DNA of 6,930 bases from Propionibacteriaceae bacterium (GTDB taxonomy: Bacteria; Actinomycetota; Actinomycetes; Propionibacteriales; Propionibacteriaceae), in the NCBI GenBank assembly GCA_020438595.1, contig JAGQUI010000139.1, positions 1 through 6,930 on the forward strand, read 5' to 3'. Below the pieces are notes generated by a model, which saw only the letters and a program-made list of their open reading frames with translations, was not told the origin of the DNA and ran no database searches. Below are positions 1 to 6,930 of this stretch, in pieces. Position 1 is the first letter of the stretch. Each line of letters opens with the position of its first letter. A program made the translations under genes and the position numbers.

Positions 1-8
1 GATCGCGG

Positions 9-1448
9 CTACTCCGCGGCCGCGGCCTGGTGGCGCTGGGCCAGGGTCTCGGAGTTCTCGATCACCACGTGCTTGTTCAGCGGGTACCAGAAGAAGAGCA
101 CCGCGGCGACCACGGCGTAGAGCAGGCCCGGCACGAGAGTGGAGAGCATGTAGATGCCGTTCACCGTGTCCGCGGACTGCGTGGTGGTGCCGGCCTGATA
201 GCCGATCCAGCCGAGCGCCCAGCCGCCGAGGCCGGCGGCCAGCGCCTGCCCGACCTTCCGCGCCCAGGAGTAGACGGAGTAGACGACGCCGTCGTCGCGC
301 TGGTCGAAGAGCACCTCCTGGTGGTCGATGACGTCGGTGATGAATGCCCAGATCAGGATGTTGAAGGCCCCGAAGCCGAGGCCGGCGAGCATGGTCAGGG
401 CGATGAAGGCGATCGGAGAGTTCTGCAGCGGCAGGAAGTACAGCAGGATGTACATCGCGGCGGCGATGGCCACGCCGACGCTGGAGAGTTCGCGCTTGCC
501 GAATCGGCGGGAGAGCTTCGTCGCGAACGGCAGCAGGAGCAGCGTGGGCAGCATTCCGGAGAGGGCCGCGATGCTCTGCAGCGCACCGTTGTTGAAGTAG
601 ATCGCCCACAGGTAGGAGACCATCGCCTGGACCAGCATGCCGGAGATCAGCAGGACCAGGGCGGCCACGATGATCGCGACCATGGCCTGGTTCTTGCCCA
701 GGCTCTTCAGAGTGGTGCCCAGACCGGCGACCTGCTCACGGGGCTTGTCAGCCAGCTGCACCCGCTCGACCGACAGCTTGTAGCAGCCGAGGTAGGCGAT
801 CACCGCGAGCACCGCGCTGACCACCGCGATCCAGAAGAACGCGTCCGCGACCACCTGGGTCTGGCCCGCGGCGTCCTTGGTGTAGATGAGCAGCGGTACC
901 GTGAAGGAGATCAGCATGCCGGCGAAGAACGCGCCGAACGTGCGGAACACCGACAGCGAGGACCGGTTGGTCGGATCGGCGGAGATCACCGCGGCCATCG
1001 AGCCGTAGGGGATGTTGACGGCCGAGTAGAGCACGCTCCACAGCAGGTAGGTCACCGCCGCGTAGGCGATCTTCGCGGTGTCGCCCCAGCCGGCGACGCC
1101 GGGCACGTAGAGGAGCACCGAGGCGACCGCCACCGGCACCGCGAAGCGCAGGATCCACGGACGGAACCGGCCGTTGCGCCCCAGCTTCGAACGGTCCACC
1201 ATGCGGCCCACGGCCACGTCGATGAACGCATCGAAGAGCCGGACGCCCATCATGATCGTGCCGGCGATCGCAGCGCTGATGCCGAGCACGTTGGTGTAGA
1301 AGATCAGCAGGAAGCTCGCGGCGAGGATGAAGGTGAAGTCGTTGCCGAGGTCGCCGAAGGCGTAGCCGAGCTTGTCGCGGAGCCCGAACGGACGGAGGGA
1401 CCGCGTCTGGTCCACGCCCTGGGCGTTGGTGTTGGAGGTCGTCGTCAC
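9..1448 (-). CDS. GPH-family (UidB-like) glycoside/glucuronide:cation symporter
   Basis: A 479-residue membrane protein of the glycoside-pentoside-hexuronide (GPH) branch of the major facilitator superfamily, with about 12 hydrophobic segments. Family hallmarks visible are FDAFIDVAVGRMVDR at residues 72-86 followed by RFRPW at 94-98 (the loop 2-3 signature, with V where many members have P after ID), and in the C-terminal half FITDVIDHQE at 369-378 leading to VYSVYSWARKVGQAL near 389-403. These proteins import glycosides with H+ or Na+. Because the gene lies directly downstream of a beta-glucuronidase on the same strand, glucuronide uptake is the likely role; this is inference from context, since GPH members also carry xylosides, melibiose and other sugars. 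The start is GTG, preceded by AAGGA with a 6-base gap. The length is normal for the family and the stop TAG lies only 8 bases inside the window edge. Confidence 0.9.
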   Translation of the reverse strand: MTTTSNTNAQGVDQTRSLRPFGLRDKLGYAFGDLGNDFTFILAASFLLIFYTNVLGISAAIAGTIMMGVRLFDAFIDVAVGRMVDRSKLGRNGRFRPWILRFAVPVAVASVLLYVPGVAGWGDTAKIAYAAVTYLLWSVLYSAVNIPYGSMAAVISADPTNRSSLSVFRTFGAFFAGMLISFTVPLLIYTKDAAGQTQVVADAFFWIAVVSAVLAVIAYLGCYKLSVERVQLADKPREQVAGLGTTLKSLGKNQAMVAIIVAALVLLISGMLVQAMVSYLWAIYFNNGALQSIAALSGMLPTLLLLPFATKLSRRFGKRELSSVGVAIAAAMYILLYFLPLQNSPIAFIALTMLAGLGFGAFNILIWAFITDVIDHQEVLFDQRDDGVVYSVYSWARKVGQALAAGLGGWALGWIGYQAGTTTQSADTVNGIYMLSTLVPGLLYAVVAAVLFFWYPLNKHVVIENSETLAQRHQAAAAE

Positions 1449-1478
1449 TGAAGATCCTTCGCTCTGGCACTGATTGTG

Positions 1479-1509
1479 CGTCTACCCATGAATGTAGGCA
1501 GGATGGCAA
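1479..1509 (-). promoter_or_regulatory. Candidate promoter of the GPH transporter gene
   Basis: On the minus strand, TTGCCA (1504-1509) and TAGACG (1479-1484) are separated by 19 bases and could be -35 and -10 elements 30 bases upstream of the GTG start. The gus upstream region shows the same arrangement, TTGCCG, 19 bases, CAGACT, which is the main reason to propose it. The -35 overlaps one arm of the inverted repeat at 1502-1532, so a protein bound there would block the polymerase. The TACATT just inside the spacer is an alternative -10. The assignment is tentative. Confidence 0.35.
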
Positions 1510-1532
1510 CAAGCAGTGCACATGTTGCCATC
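1502..1532. promoter_or_regulatory. Probable operator: 10-bp perfect inverted repeat between gus and the transporter gene
   Basis: The arms GATGGCAACA (1502-1511) and TGTTGCCATC (1523-1532) are perfect reverse complements around an 11-base centre that itself contains GTGCAC. The repeat lies in the 97-base gap between the beta-glucuronidase stop and the transporter start. The half-site TTGCCATC recurs upstream of the beta-glucuronidase gene at 3411-3418. It is followed by no T-run in either direction, so an operator fits better than a terminator. The binding protein is not encoded in the window; a LacI-, GntR- or TetR-type regulator is plausible but cannot be chosen. Confidence 0.55.
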
Positions 1533-1543
1533 TGTTTCCACGC

Positions 1544-3471
<1,928 letters not shown>

Positions 3472-3485
<14 letters not shown>

Positions 3486-3502
3486 CCTTCACGAAGTATC
3501 GT
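3472..3502 (+). promoter_or_regulatory. Candidate promoter of larC, predicting a leaderless mRNA
   Basis: TATCGT (3497-3502) matches the TANNNT -10 form of the main actinobacterial sigma factor. Its last base is 6 bases before the GTG start, so transcription should begin at or next to the start codon. No Shine-Dalgarno sequence is visible there, as expected of a leaderless message. A -35 is poor: TTACTC at 3472-3477 (19-base spacer) lies inside the right arm of the repeat, which would mean the repeat supplies part of the promoter. Confidence 0.35.
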
Positions 3503-3508
3503 GCGCGG

Positions 3509-4723
3509 GTGAGCACTGCGGCGCGGGAATCGGCACGTCACGCCTGGATCGACGCCTCGGCCGGCGTCGCCGGCGACATGCTGCTCGGCGCCCTCGTGGA
3601 CGCCGGCGCCGACCTCGCCCGGGTCGCCGCCGCCGTGGACGCGGTGGCGCCCGGCACGGTCACGCTGAGCGCGCACGAGGTGCAGCGGGCCGGCCAGCGC
3701 GCGACCAAGGTGGAGGTGGCGCCCCTGGTGGAGAGCCCCGACCACCGGCACTGGAGCGACATCCGGGAGATGCTGGCGTCCGCCGACCTGCCCGGGCGCG
3801 TCCGGACGCGCGCGCACGACGCGTTCGCCGCCCTGGCCGCCGCCGAGGGACGCGCGCACGGGATCGATCCCGACCGCGTGCACTTCCACGAGGTGGGCGC
3901 CTGGGACTCGATCGCCGACGTGGTCGGCGTGTGCGCGGCGCTGGAGGACCTGGGGGCGGCGTCCGTCAGCGCCGGGCCGGTCGCGCTGGGTTCGGGATCG
4001 GTGCGGGCCGCGCACGGGCTGATCCCCGTCCCGGTGCCCGCGGTCGAGGAGCTCGCGCTCGGCTGGCAGGTGCGGTCCGGCGGGGACGGCGAGCTGGCCA
4101 CGCCCACCGGGATGGCGCTGGTACGGGCGCTCGCTGAGCGCTGCGAGGACCTGCCCGACCTGGTTCCGGACGCGATCGGCGTCGGCGCCGGCACCCGGGA
4201 CGTCGAGGGCCGGCCGAACGTCGTCCGCGTGGTGCTCGGTGCGCGCGGGGGCGCCGCGGCGTCCGCGATGGAGCTGCTCGAGACCAACGTGGACGACCTC
4301 GACCCCCGGCTGTGGCCGGGCGTGCTCGCCGACCTGATCGACGCCGGTGCGGCCGACGCGTGGCTCACCCCGATCGTGATGAAGAAGGGACGCCCGGCGC
4401 ACACCCTGAGCGTGCTGTCCGACCCGGCCGGCGCGGACGCGCTGGTCGAGCTCGTGTTCGGGCTGGTGCCCACGCTCGGCGTCCGGCGCAGCACGGTGTC
4501 ACGCACCGTCCTGGACCGGACCTCGCGCAGCGTCGACGTGGCCGGGGTGCCCGTCCGGATCAAGCTGGGGCTGCGCGGCGACGTGGTGACCAGCGCGACG
4601 CCCGAATTCGAGGACGTGGCCGCCCTGGCCCGGCTCCGCGGCACCACCCAGCGCGCGGCGCTCGGGCTCGCGCAGCAGGCGGCCGTTGCCGCCGGCTACC
4701 TGGTGGGCTCCCCGCTCCCCTGA
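3509..4723 (+). CDS. larC: LarC, nickel insertion into the nickel-pincer nucleotide cofactor
   Basis: LarC (pyridinium-3,5-bisthiocarboxylic acid mononucleotide nickel chelatase, EC 4.99.1.12) performs the last step of NPN synthesis, a CTP-dependent insertion of nickel that forms a Ni-C bond. The 404 residues cover both parts of the family in one open frame: the N-terminal part with AWIDASAGVAGDMLLGAL near the start and the histidine-rich HFHEVGAWDSIAD at 125-137, then TPTGMAL from 198, and the C-terminal part with LETNVDDLDP at 257-266 and TPIVMKKGRPAH at 287-298. In Lactiplantibacillus plantarum the two parts are joined by programmed frameshifting; here they are not split. The GTG start has no ribosome-binding site and lies 6 bases after a TANNNT motif. 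The gene points opposite to larE-larB and is bracketed by two copies of the same palindromic repeat. Confidence 0.93.
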   Translation: MSTAARESARHAWIDASAGVAGDMLLGALVDAGADLARVAAAVDAVAPGTVTLSAHEVQRAGQRATKVEVAPLVESPDHRHWSDIREMLASADLPGRVRTRAHDAFAALAAAEGRAHGIDPDRVHFHEVGAWDSIADVVGVCAALEDLGAASVSAGPVALGSGSVRAAHGLIPVPVPAVEELALGWQVRSGGDGELATPTGMALVRALAERCEDLPDLVPDAIGVGAGTRDVEGRPNVVRVVLGARGGAAASAMELLETNVDDLDPRLWPGVLADLIDAGAADAWLTPIVMKKGRPAHTLSVLSDPAGADALVELVFGLVPTLGVRRSTVSRTVLDRTSRSVDVAGVPVRIKLGLRGDVVTSATPEFEDVAALARLRGTTQRAALGLAQQAAVAAGYLVGSPLP

Positions 4724-4729
4724 CACCAC

Positions 4730-4762
4730 GGACCGAGTTGGGGACGGTTCCTTACTCGGTCC
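4730..4762. repeat. Palindromic dispersed repeat, single unit, just after larC
   Basis: A 33-bp unit with 9-bp perfect arms GGACCGAGT and ACTCGGTCC around a 15-base centre carrying GGGGACGGTTCC (4740-4751). It is the reverse complement of the complete unit upstream of larC, with 2 differences. Its right part, starting CGGTTCCTTACTCGGTCC at 4745, is identical over 21 bases to 3465-3485 in the same orientation. It begins 6 bases after the larC stop and is followed by CCACCTTTTCC, so it could also act as a weak transcription terminator for larC. Confidence 0.85.
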
Positions 4763-4765
4763 ACC

Positions 4766-4774
4766 TTTTCCACA
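4766..4774 (+). promoter_or_regulatory. Near-consensus DnaA box
   Basis: TTTTCCACA fits the relaxed DnaA-box form TTWTNCACA and differs from the strict consensus TTATCCACA at one base. It lies 23 bases before the first perfect box of the tandem repeat and points the opposite way. On its own this would be weak; the cluster makes it worth recording. Binding is not shown by sequence alone. Confidence 0.4.
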
Positions 4775-4796
4775 GGCCCCGGTTCGGCACCGAAAT

Positions 4797-4805
4797 TGTG
4801 GATAA
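4797..4805 (-). promoter_or_regulatory. Perfect DnaA box, first tandem copy
   Basis: Reads TTATCCACA on the minus strand, the strict DnaA-box consensus used in high-GC actinobacteria as in E. coli. It sits at base 25 of the 64-bp repeat unit. Whether DnaA binds it in the cell is unknown; the assignment rests on exact sequence match. Confidence 0.5.
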
Positions 4806-4860
4806 CCCGGACCGCCCGGAACCGTCCCCGCGAACCCAGGCCCCGGTTCGGCACCGAAAT

Positions 4861-4869
4861 TGTGGATAA
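4861..4869 (-). promoter_or_regulatory. Perfect DnaA box, second tandem copy
   Basis: Identical to the box 64 bp upstream and in the same orientation. Because it belongs to the duplicated unit it is not independent evidence, but two equally spaced boxes (about six helical turns apart) could be bound side by side. Confidence 0.5.
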
Positions 4870-4905
4870 CCCGGACCGCCCGGAACCGTCCCCGCGAACC
4901 GGAAA

Positions 4906-4917
4906 GGAACCGTCCCC
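4906..4917 (+). repeat. Solitary copy of the GGAACCGTCCCC core
   Basis: A further exact core copy, 24 bases after the core of the second tandem unit and with different flanks (GGAAA before, GGGTCACC after). It directly abuts the 5' broken end of the nagB-like fragment, so it marks the junction where that gene lost its start. Confidence 0.7.
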
Positions 4918-4919
4918 GG

Positions 4920-5057
4920 GTCACCGCCGCCGAGGCCGGCGACCGGGCCGCCGCGGGCGTCCTGCGGCTGCTCGACGAGACCGGCCACCGCGTGCTCGGG
5001 GTGGCCACCGGCTCCAGCCCGCAGCCGCTCTACGCCGCGCTGCCCACCGTGGCCTGA
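4920..5057 (+). pseudogene. Remnant of a NagB/6-phosphogluconolactonase-type gene (N-terminal piece only)
   Basis: The frame reads TAAEAGDRAAAGVLRLLD, then GHRVLGVATGSSPQPLYAALP, and stops at TGA (5055-5057) after about 45 residues. The ATGSSP sequence preceded by an alternating hydrophobic strand is the phosphate-binding N-terminal region of glucosamine-6-phosphate deaminase and its 6-phosphogluconolactonase relatives (normally about 230-270 residues). There is no start codon at the natural position: the frame runs straight out of the GGAACCGTCCCC repeat. The catalytic remainder is absent, since larB begins its 3' end 90 bases further on. I read it as a broken leftover; the region is too short to tell deaminase from lactonase. 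Upstream ATG codons in the same frame fall inside the tandem repeat and encode no family sequence. Confidence 0.65.
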
Positions 5058-5150
5058 GCCGGCGGGAGGATCTGCCCTGCCGATGCCCTGACGACGCCGT
5101 GGTGAGGGGCCTGCGCACCATCCAGCGCGCAGATCCTCCCGCGGGCTCAG
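5054..5150. repeat. 97-bp stem-loop with 22-base arms between the nagB remnant and larB
   Basis: The arms 5054-5075 and 5129-5150 pair at 21 of 22 positions (shared part CGGGAGGATCTGC) around a 53-base loop with further short pairings such as GGTG/CACC. The two arms contain, at mirror positions, the stop codon of the nagB remnant and the stop codon of larB. It could serve as a transcription terminator for larEB, though no T-run follows, or be a small MITE-like insertion. It does not carry the GGAACCGTCCCC core. Confidence 0.7.
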
Positions 5151-5830
5151 CGCGGCGCGGCGATCTGGGCGGCCAGGTGACCGGCGCCGTAGCCGTTGTC
5201 GATGTTCACCACGGCCACTCCGGGTGCGCACGCGTTGAGCATCGTGAGCAGCGGGGCCAGGCCGTCGAAGGCTGCGCCGTAGCCCACCGACGTGGGCACC
5301 GCGACGACCGGGGCGCTGACCAGTCCCGCGACGACGCTGGGCAGAGCGCCGTCCATACCCGCGACCACGACCACCACCGCGGCGCTGCGCAGCAGGTCGA
5401 GGCGGCGCAGGACACGGTGCAGGCCGGCCACTCCGACGTCCGCGACGAGCTCGGTGGGCCGGCCGAGCAGCTCGGCCGTCCGCTGGGCCTCGCGGGCCAC
5501 CGGCAGGTCGGACGTGCCGGCCGCGGCCACCACGACCAGGCCGCCGGACGGATCGGGCGGGGCGGCAGGCCACCAGAGCAGGCGCGATTCGGGGTCGTGG
5601 CCGGCGTCCGGGAGGACGTCGAGGATCGCGGCCGCGCGTTCGGCGTCCGCCCTGGTGAAGATCGTGCGGGCGTCCTTCTCCCGCAGCGCGGACGCGATCG
5701 TGCGCAACTGGTCGGGCGTCTTGCCCTCGCAGTAGACCGCCTCGGGGTAGCCGCGGCGCTGCGCCCGGTCGAGGTCGAGGTCGGCGATCGCGCGCAGCTC
5801 CTCCGGCGGCTGCCAGGCGGGATCAGCCAC
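5147..5830 (-). CDS. larB: LarB, pyridinium-3,5-biscarboxylic acid mononucleotide synthase
   Basis: LarB (EC 2.5.1.143) carboxylates nicotinic acid adenine dinucleotide at C5 of the pyridinium ring and cleaves the phosphoanhydride, giving the dicarboxylated mononucleotide and AMP, the first step of NPN synthesis. The 227 residues have an N-terminal segment of about 95 residues and a PurE-like C-terminal domain with AGTSDLPVA (104-112), AGMDGALPSVVAGL (157-170), PTSVGYGAAF (179-188) and VVNIDNGYGAG (207-217). Cys201 in MLNACAPGV corresponds by position to the cysteine that forms an adduct with the substrate in the L. plantarum enzyme. The start is GTG, overlapping the larE stop by 8 bases (GTGGCTGA), with no ribosome-binding site of its own, so translation is probably coupled to larE. 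The stop codon lies in the arm of a 97-bp stem-loop. Confidence 0.94.
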   Translation of the reverse strand: MADPAWQPPEELRAIADLDLDRAQRRGYPEAVYCEGKTPDQLRTIASALREKDARTIFTRADAERAAAILDVLPDAGHDPESRLLWWPAAPPDPSGGLVVVAAAGTSDLPVAREAQRTAELLGRPTELVADVGVAGLHRVLRRLDLLRSAAVVVVVAGMDGALPSVVAGLVSAPVVAVPTSVGYGAAFDGLAPLLTMLNACAPGVAVVNIDNGYGAGHLAAQIAAPR

Positions 5831-6665
5831 GGGTGACCAGCGGCAGTGTGAACGCGCCGGACTGCACGCCGGCCAGGTCGAGGCTGACGAACCGGAAGCC
5901 GGCCGCCCGGACGCCCGTCAGCAGGGTGGTACGCACCGGTTCGCCGACCGCGCGCAGCAGGTCGTTCGCGGGCAGCTCGATCCGGGCGATCTCGCCGTGG
6001 TGGCGCACCCGCGCCTCGGGGAAGCCGAGGCCGTGCAACACCTCCTCGGCGTCCTCGATCTGGCGCAGCTTCGCCGCGGTGACCGGCTCGTGGTGGGGAA
6101 TCCGGGACGCCAGGCAGGGCGCGGCCGGCTTGTCCGCCGACGGCAGGCCGAGCGCGCGGGCGACGCGGCGCACGTCCGCCTTGCCCAGGCCCGCCTCGGC
6201 CAACGGACGCAGCACGCGATGGTTCGTGGCCGCCTGCGCTCCCGGACGGTCGGGCCGGACCGCGTCGTCGGCGTTCTCGCCGTAGGCGACGGCGCTCAGT
6301 CCGTAGCGGGCGGCCACCTCGTCGTCGATTCGGCTGAACAACTCGGTCTTGCAGTGGTAGCAGCGGTCGGGACCGTTCGCCCGGTACTCCGGACGCTCGA
6401 GTTCGTGGGTGGCCAATTCCACCAGCGGCGCGCCGATCCCGGCGGCCACCTCGTGGGCCGCCCTGCGCTCGGACGCGGCCAGGCTCGCCGACACCCCGAG
6501 GATCGCCAGCGTCCGGTCGGGGCCGAGCGCGCGGGTGGCCAGCGCCAGCAGCACCGAGGAGTCGACGCCGCCGGAGAACGCCACGCCCAGCCGCGCCGGG
6601 GTGCCCAGCCGCGCCTCGACGCGTCCGGCCAGCTCGGCGACGTCGTCGCCCAACACCGCGGTCAT
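5823..6665 (-). CDS. larE: LarE, ATP-dependent sulfur transferase for the NPN cofactor
   Basis: LarE (EC 4.4.1.37) adenylates the two carboxylates of the LarB product and converts them to thiocarboxylates. The 280 residues show the PP-loop SGGVDSS (31-37) of the N-type ATP pyrophosphatases, YGENADD (128-134), KPAAPCLASRIP (179-190) and a C-terminal GFRFVSLDLAGVQSG (256-270). There are exactly three cysteines: C102 and C105 in RCYHCK, and C184, the position of the sacrificial Cys176 of L. plantarum LarE. In that protein the CxxC pair is missing as I recall it; a CxxC plus C pattern is expected of [4Fe-4S] LarE proteins that pass on sulfide without destroying themselves. The ATG at 6665 is chosen because AGGAGG ends 5 bases before it; an upstream ATG at 6695 would add MLWCEHEEVG, which overlaps the ribosome-binding site and the -10. 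First gene of the larE-larB unit. Confidence 0.94.
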   Translation of the reverse strand: MTAVLGDDVAELAGRVEARLGTPARLGVAFSGGVDSSVLLALATRALGPDRTLAILGVSASLAASERRAAHEVAAGIGAPLVELATHELERPEYRANGPDRCYHCKTELFSRIDDEVAARYGLSAVAYGENADDAVRPDRPGAQAATNHRVLRPLAEAGLGKADVRRVARALGLPSADKPAAPCLASRIPHHEPVTAAKLRQIEDAEEVLHGLGFPEARVRHHGEIARIELPANDLLRAVGEPVRTTLLTGVRAAGFRFVSLDLAGVQSGAFTLPLVTRG

Positions 6666-6688
6666 GCCCACCTCCTCATGCTCGCACC

Positions 6689-6717
6689 ACAACACCCGAT
6701 CCGGTCGTCCTGGTCAA
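6689..6717 (-). promoter_or_regulatory. Candidate promoter of larE-larB
   Basis: On the minus strand TTGACC (6712-6717) and TGTTGT (6689-6694) are separated by exactly 17 bases. The first matches the -35 consensus TTGACA at five of six positions; the -10 is weaker. It lies 24-52 bases before the larE start and just downstream of the strong hairpin that follows gnd, so larEB appears to be transcribed separately from gnd. Confidence 0.5.
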
Positions 6718-6729
6718 GCGACCGGCAAT

Positions 6730-6788
6730 GGGGACGGTTCTCATTCCGCGTCGGTGGAGCGTGGCGACGCGGAATGAGAACCGTCCCC
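6730..6788. repeat. 24-bp perfect inverted repeat with GGGGACGGTTC ends, after gnd
   Basis: The arms 6730-6753 and 6765-6788 are perfect reverse complements around an 11-base loop. The outer ends are the 11-base core GGGGACGGTTC, and its complement; the inner part, TCATTCCGCGTCG, is unrelated to the partner sequences of the repeats around larC. It begins 8 bases after the gnd stop. The stem is strong enough to stop transcription from gnd, but no T-run follows, so terminator function would be secondary to its being a member of the dispersed repeat family. Confidence 0.85.
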
Positions 6789-6796
6789 GATTCGCG

Positions 6797-6930
6797 TCAG
6801 GCCTCGATCTCGGTGTGGTCGCCGGTCCAGAGGGTGTGGAAGGTGCCCGGCTTGTCGACGCGGCCGTAGGTGTGCGCGCCGAAGAGGTCGCGCTGACCCT
6901 GGATCAGGGCGGCCGTGCTGCGCTCGGCGC
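6797..6930 (-). CDS. gnd: 6-phosphogluconate dehydrogenase, decarboxylating, C-terminal end (partial)
   Basis: Only the last 43 residues and the TGA stop lie in the window; the gene continues beyond the right edge. The segment contains LIQGQRDLFGAHTYGRVDKP and then GTFHTLWTGDHTEIEA. QRDxFGAHTYxRxD is the conserved C-terminal tail of 6-phosphogluconate dehydrogenase (EC 1.1.1.44 or 1.1.1.343), which in the dimer reaches into the partner's active site. The enzyme oxidises 6-phosphogluconate to ribulose 5-phosphate and CO2 in the pentose phosphate pathway. Whether it uses NADP or NAD cannot be told from this end. The tail looks intact. Confidence 0.93.
   Translation of the reverse strand, partial: AERSTAALIQGQRDLFGAHTYGRVDKPGTFHTLWTGDHTEIEA

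Larger units (their letters stand above)
4773..4900. repeat. Perfect 64-bp tandem duplication with two DnaA boxes
   Basis: Two adjacent copies, 4773-4836 and 4837-4900, are identical at all 64 positions. Each contains, in order, a small hairpin TTCGG-CA-CCGAA, the sequence TGTGGATAA (4797-4805 and 4861-4869; the exact complement of the DnaA box TTATCCACA), then CCGGACCGCCCGG, and the core GGAACCGTCCCC (4818-4829 and 4882-4893) closing with CGAACC, which can pair with the GGTTCG near the unit start. Complete identity points to a recent duplication or to ongoing copy-number change. It is not an origin of replication in any obvious sense: there is no dnaA, dnaN or AT-rich region nearby. Confidence 0.9.

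Noticed and set aside
30..1451. Plus-strand open frame of about 470 codons opposite the transporter
   Set aside because: The reading is the antisense of a gene with clear GPH motifs; its own translation is charged, repetitive and matches nothing recognisable.
3509..4723. Programmed frameshift joining LarC1 and LarC2 as in L. plantarum
   Set aside because: The frame is open and carries both parts' motifs without interruption.
4791..4870. Resemblance of AATTGTGGATAAC in the tandem repeat to the lac operator and to AAATTGTGG in the gus upstream region
   Set aside because: The lac operator has extra bases between the halves and is symmetric; here the symmetry is missing. The shared 9 bases with the gus region are not placed in a matching palindrome, so chance is likely.
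4773..4900. Start of a CRISPR array
   Set aside because: Only two copies, directly adjacent with no spacers, and no cas genes.
4730..4917. Chromosomal or plasmid replication origin because of the DnaA boxes
   Set aside because: No dnaA, dnaN, rep gene or AT-rich unwinding region; two of three boxes come from one duplicated unit. Kept as a possible DnaA-binding locus only.

Overview
This window looks like chromosomal DNA of a high-GC actinobacterium. Codons are strongly G/C-ended, GTG starts are used (three of the five genes whose start is visible), larC appears leaderless, and the C-terminus of 6-phosphogluconate dehydrogenase is of actinobacterial type. I cannot name the genus from sequence alone.

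Layout. (1) Positions 9-3325, minus strand: a glucuronide-use pair, a cytoplasmic beta-glucuronidase (uidA-like, GH2) followed by a GPH-family sugar:cation symporter. Each gene has its own upstream region carrying copies of the same GGCAA/TTGCC half-site, so one local regulator, not encoded here, probably controls both. (2) Positions 3509-6665: the three biosynthesis genes of the nickel-pincer nucleotide (NPN) cofactor. larC lies on the plus strand, and larE-larB overlap by 8 bases on the minus strand, converging on larC. No larA (the racemase/epimerase that uses the cofactor) is present. (3) Positions 6797-6930, minus strand: the 3' end of gnd.

The space between the genes is unusually structured. 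A dispersed repeat with the constant core GGAACCGTCCCC (or its complement) occurs on both sides of larC, in a perfect 64-bp tandem duplication after larC, and in a 24-bp perfect inverted repeat after gnd. The core is joined to different partner sequences at different places. The tandem duplication carries two perfect DnaA boxes, with a third near-consensus box just before it. Between this repeat cluster and a 97-bp stem-loop lies a stranded piece of the N-terminus of a glucosamine-6-phosphate deaminase/6-phosphogluconolactonase-type gene, a sign of past rearrangement.

Working picture: glucuronides are imported by the GPH symporter and cleaved by beta-glucuronidase in the cytoplasm. Separately, LarB, LarE and LarC turn nicotinate adenine dinucleotide into NPN for a LarA-family enzyme encoded elsewhere. 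LarE has the three-cysteine pattern expected of the iron-sulfur, non-sacrificial type. The genes are of known families. The least explained material is the modular repeat system and its DnaA boxes.
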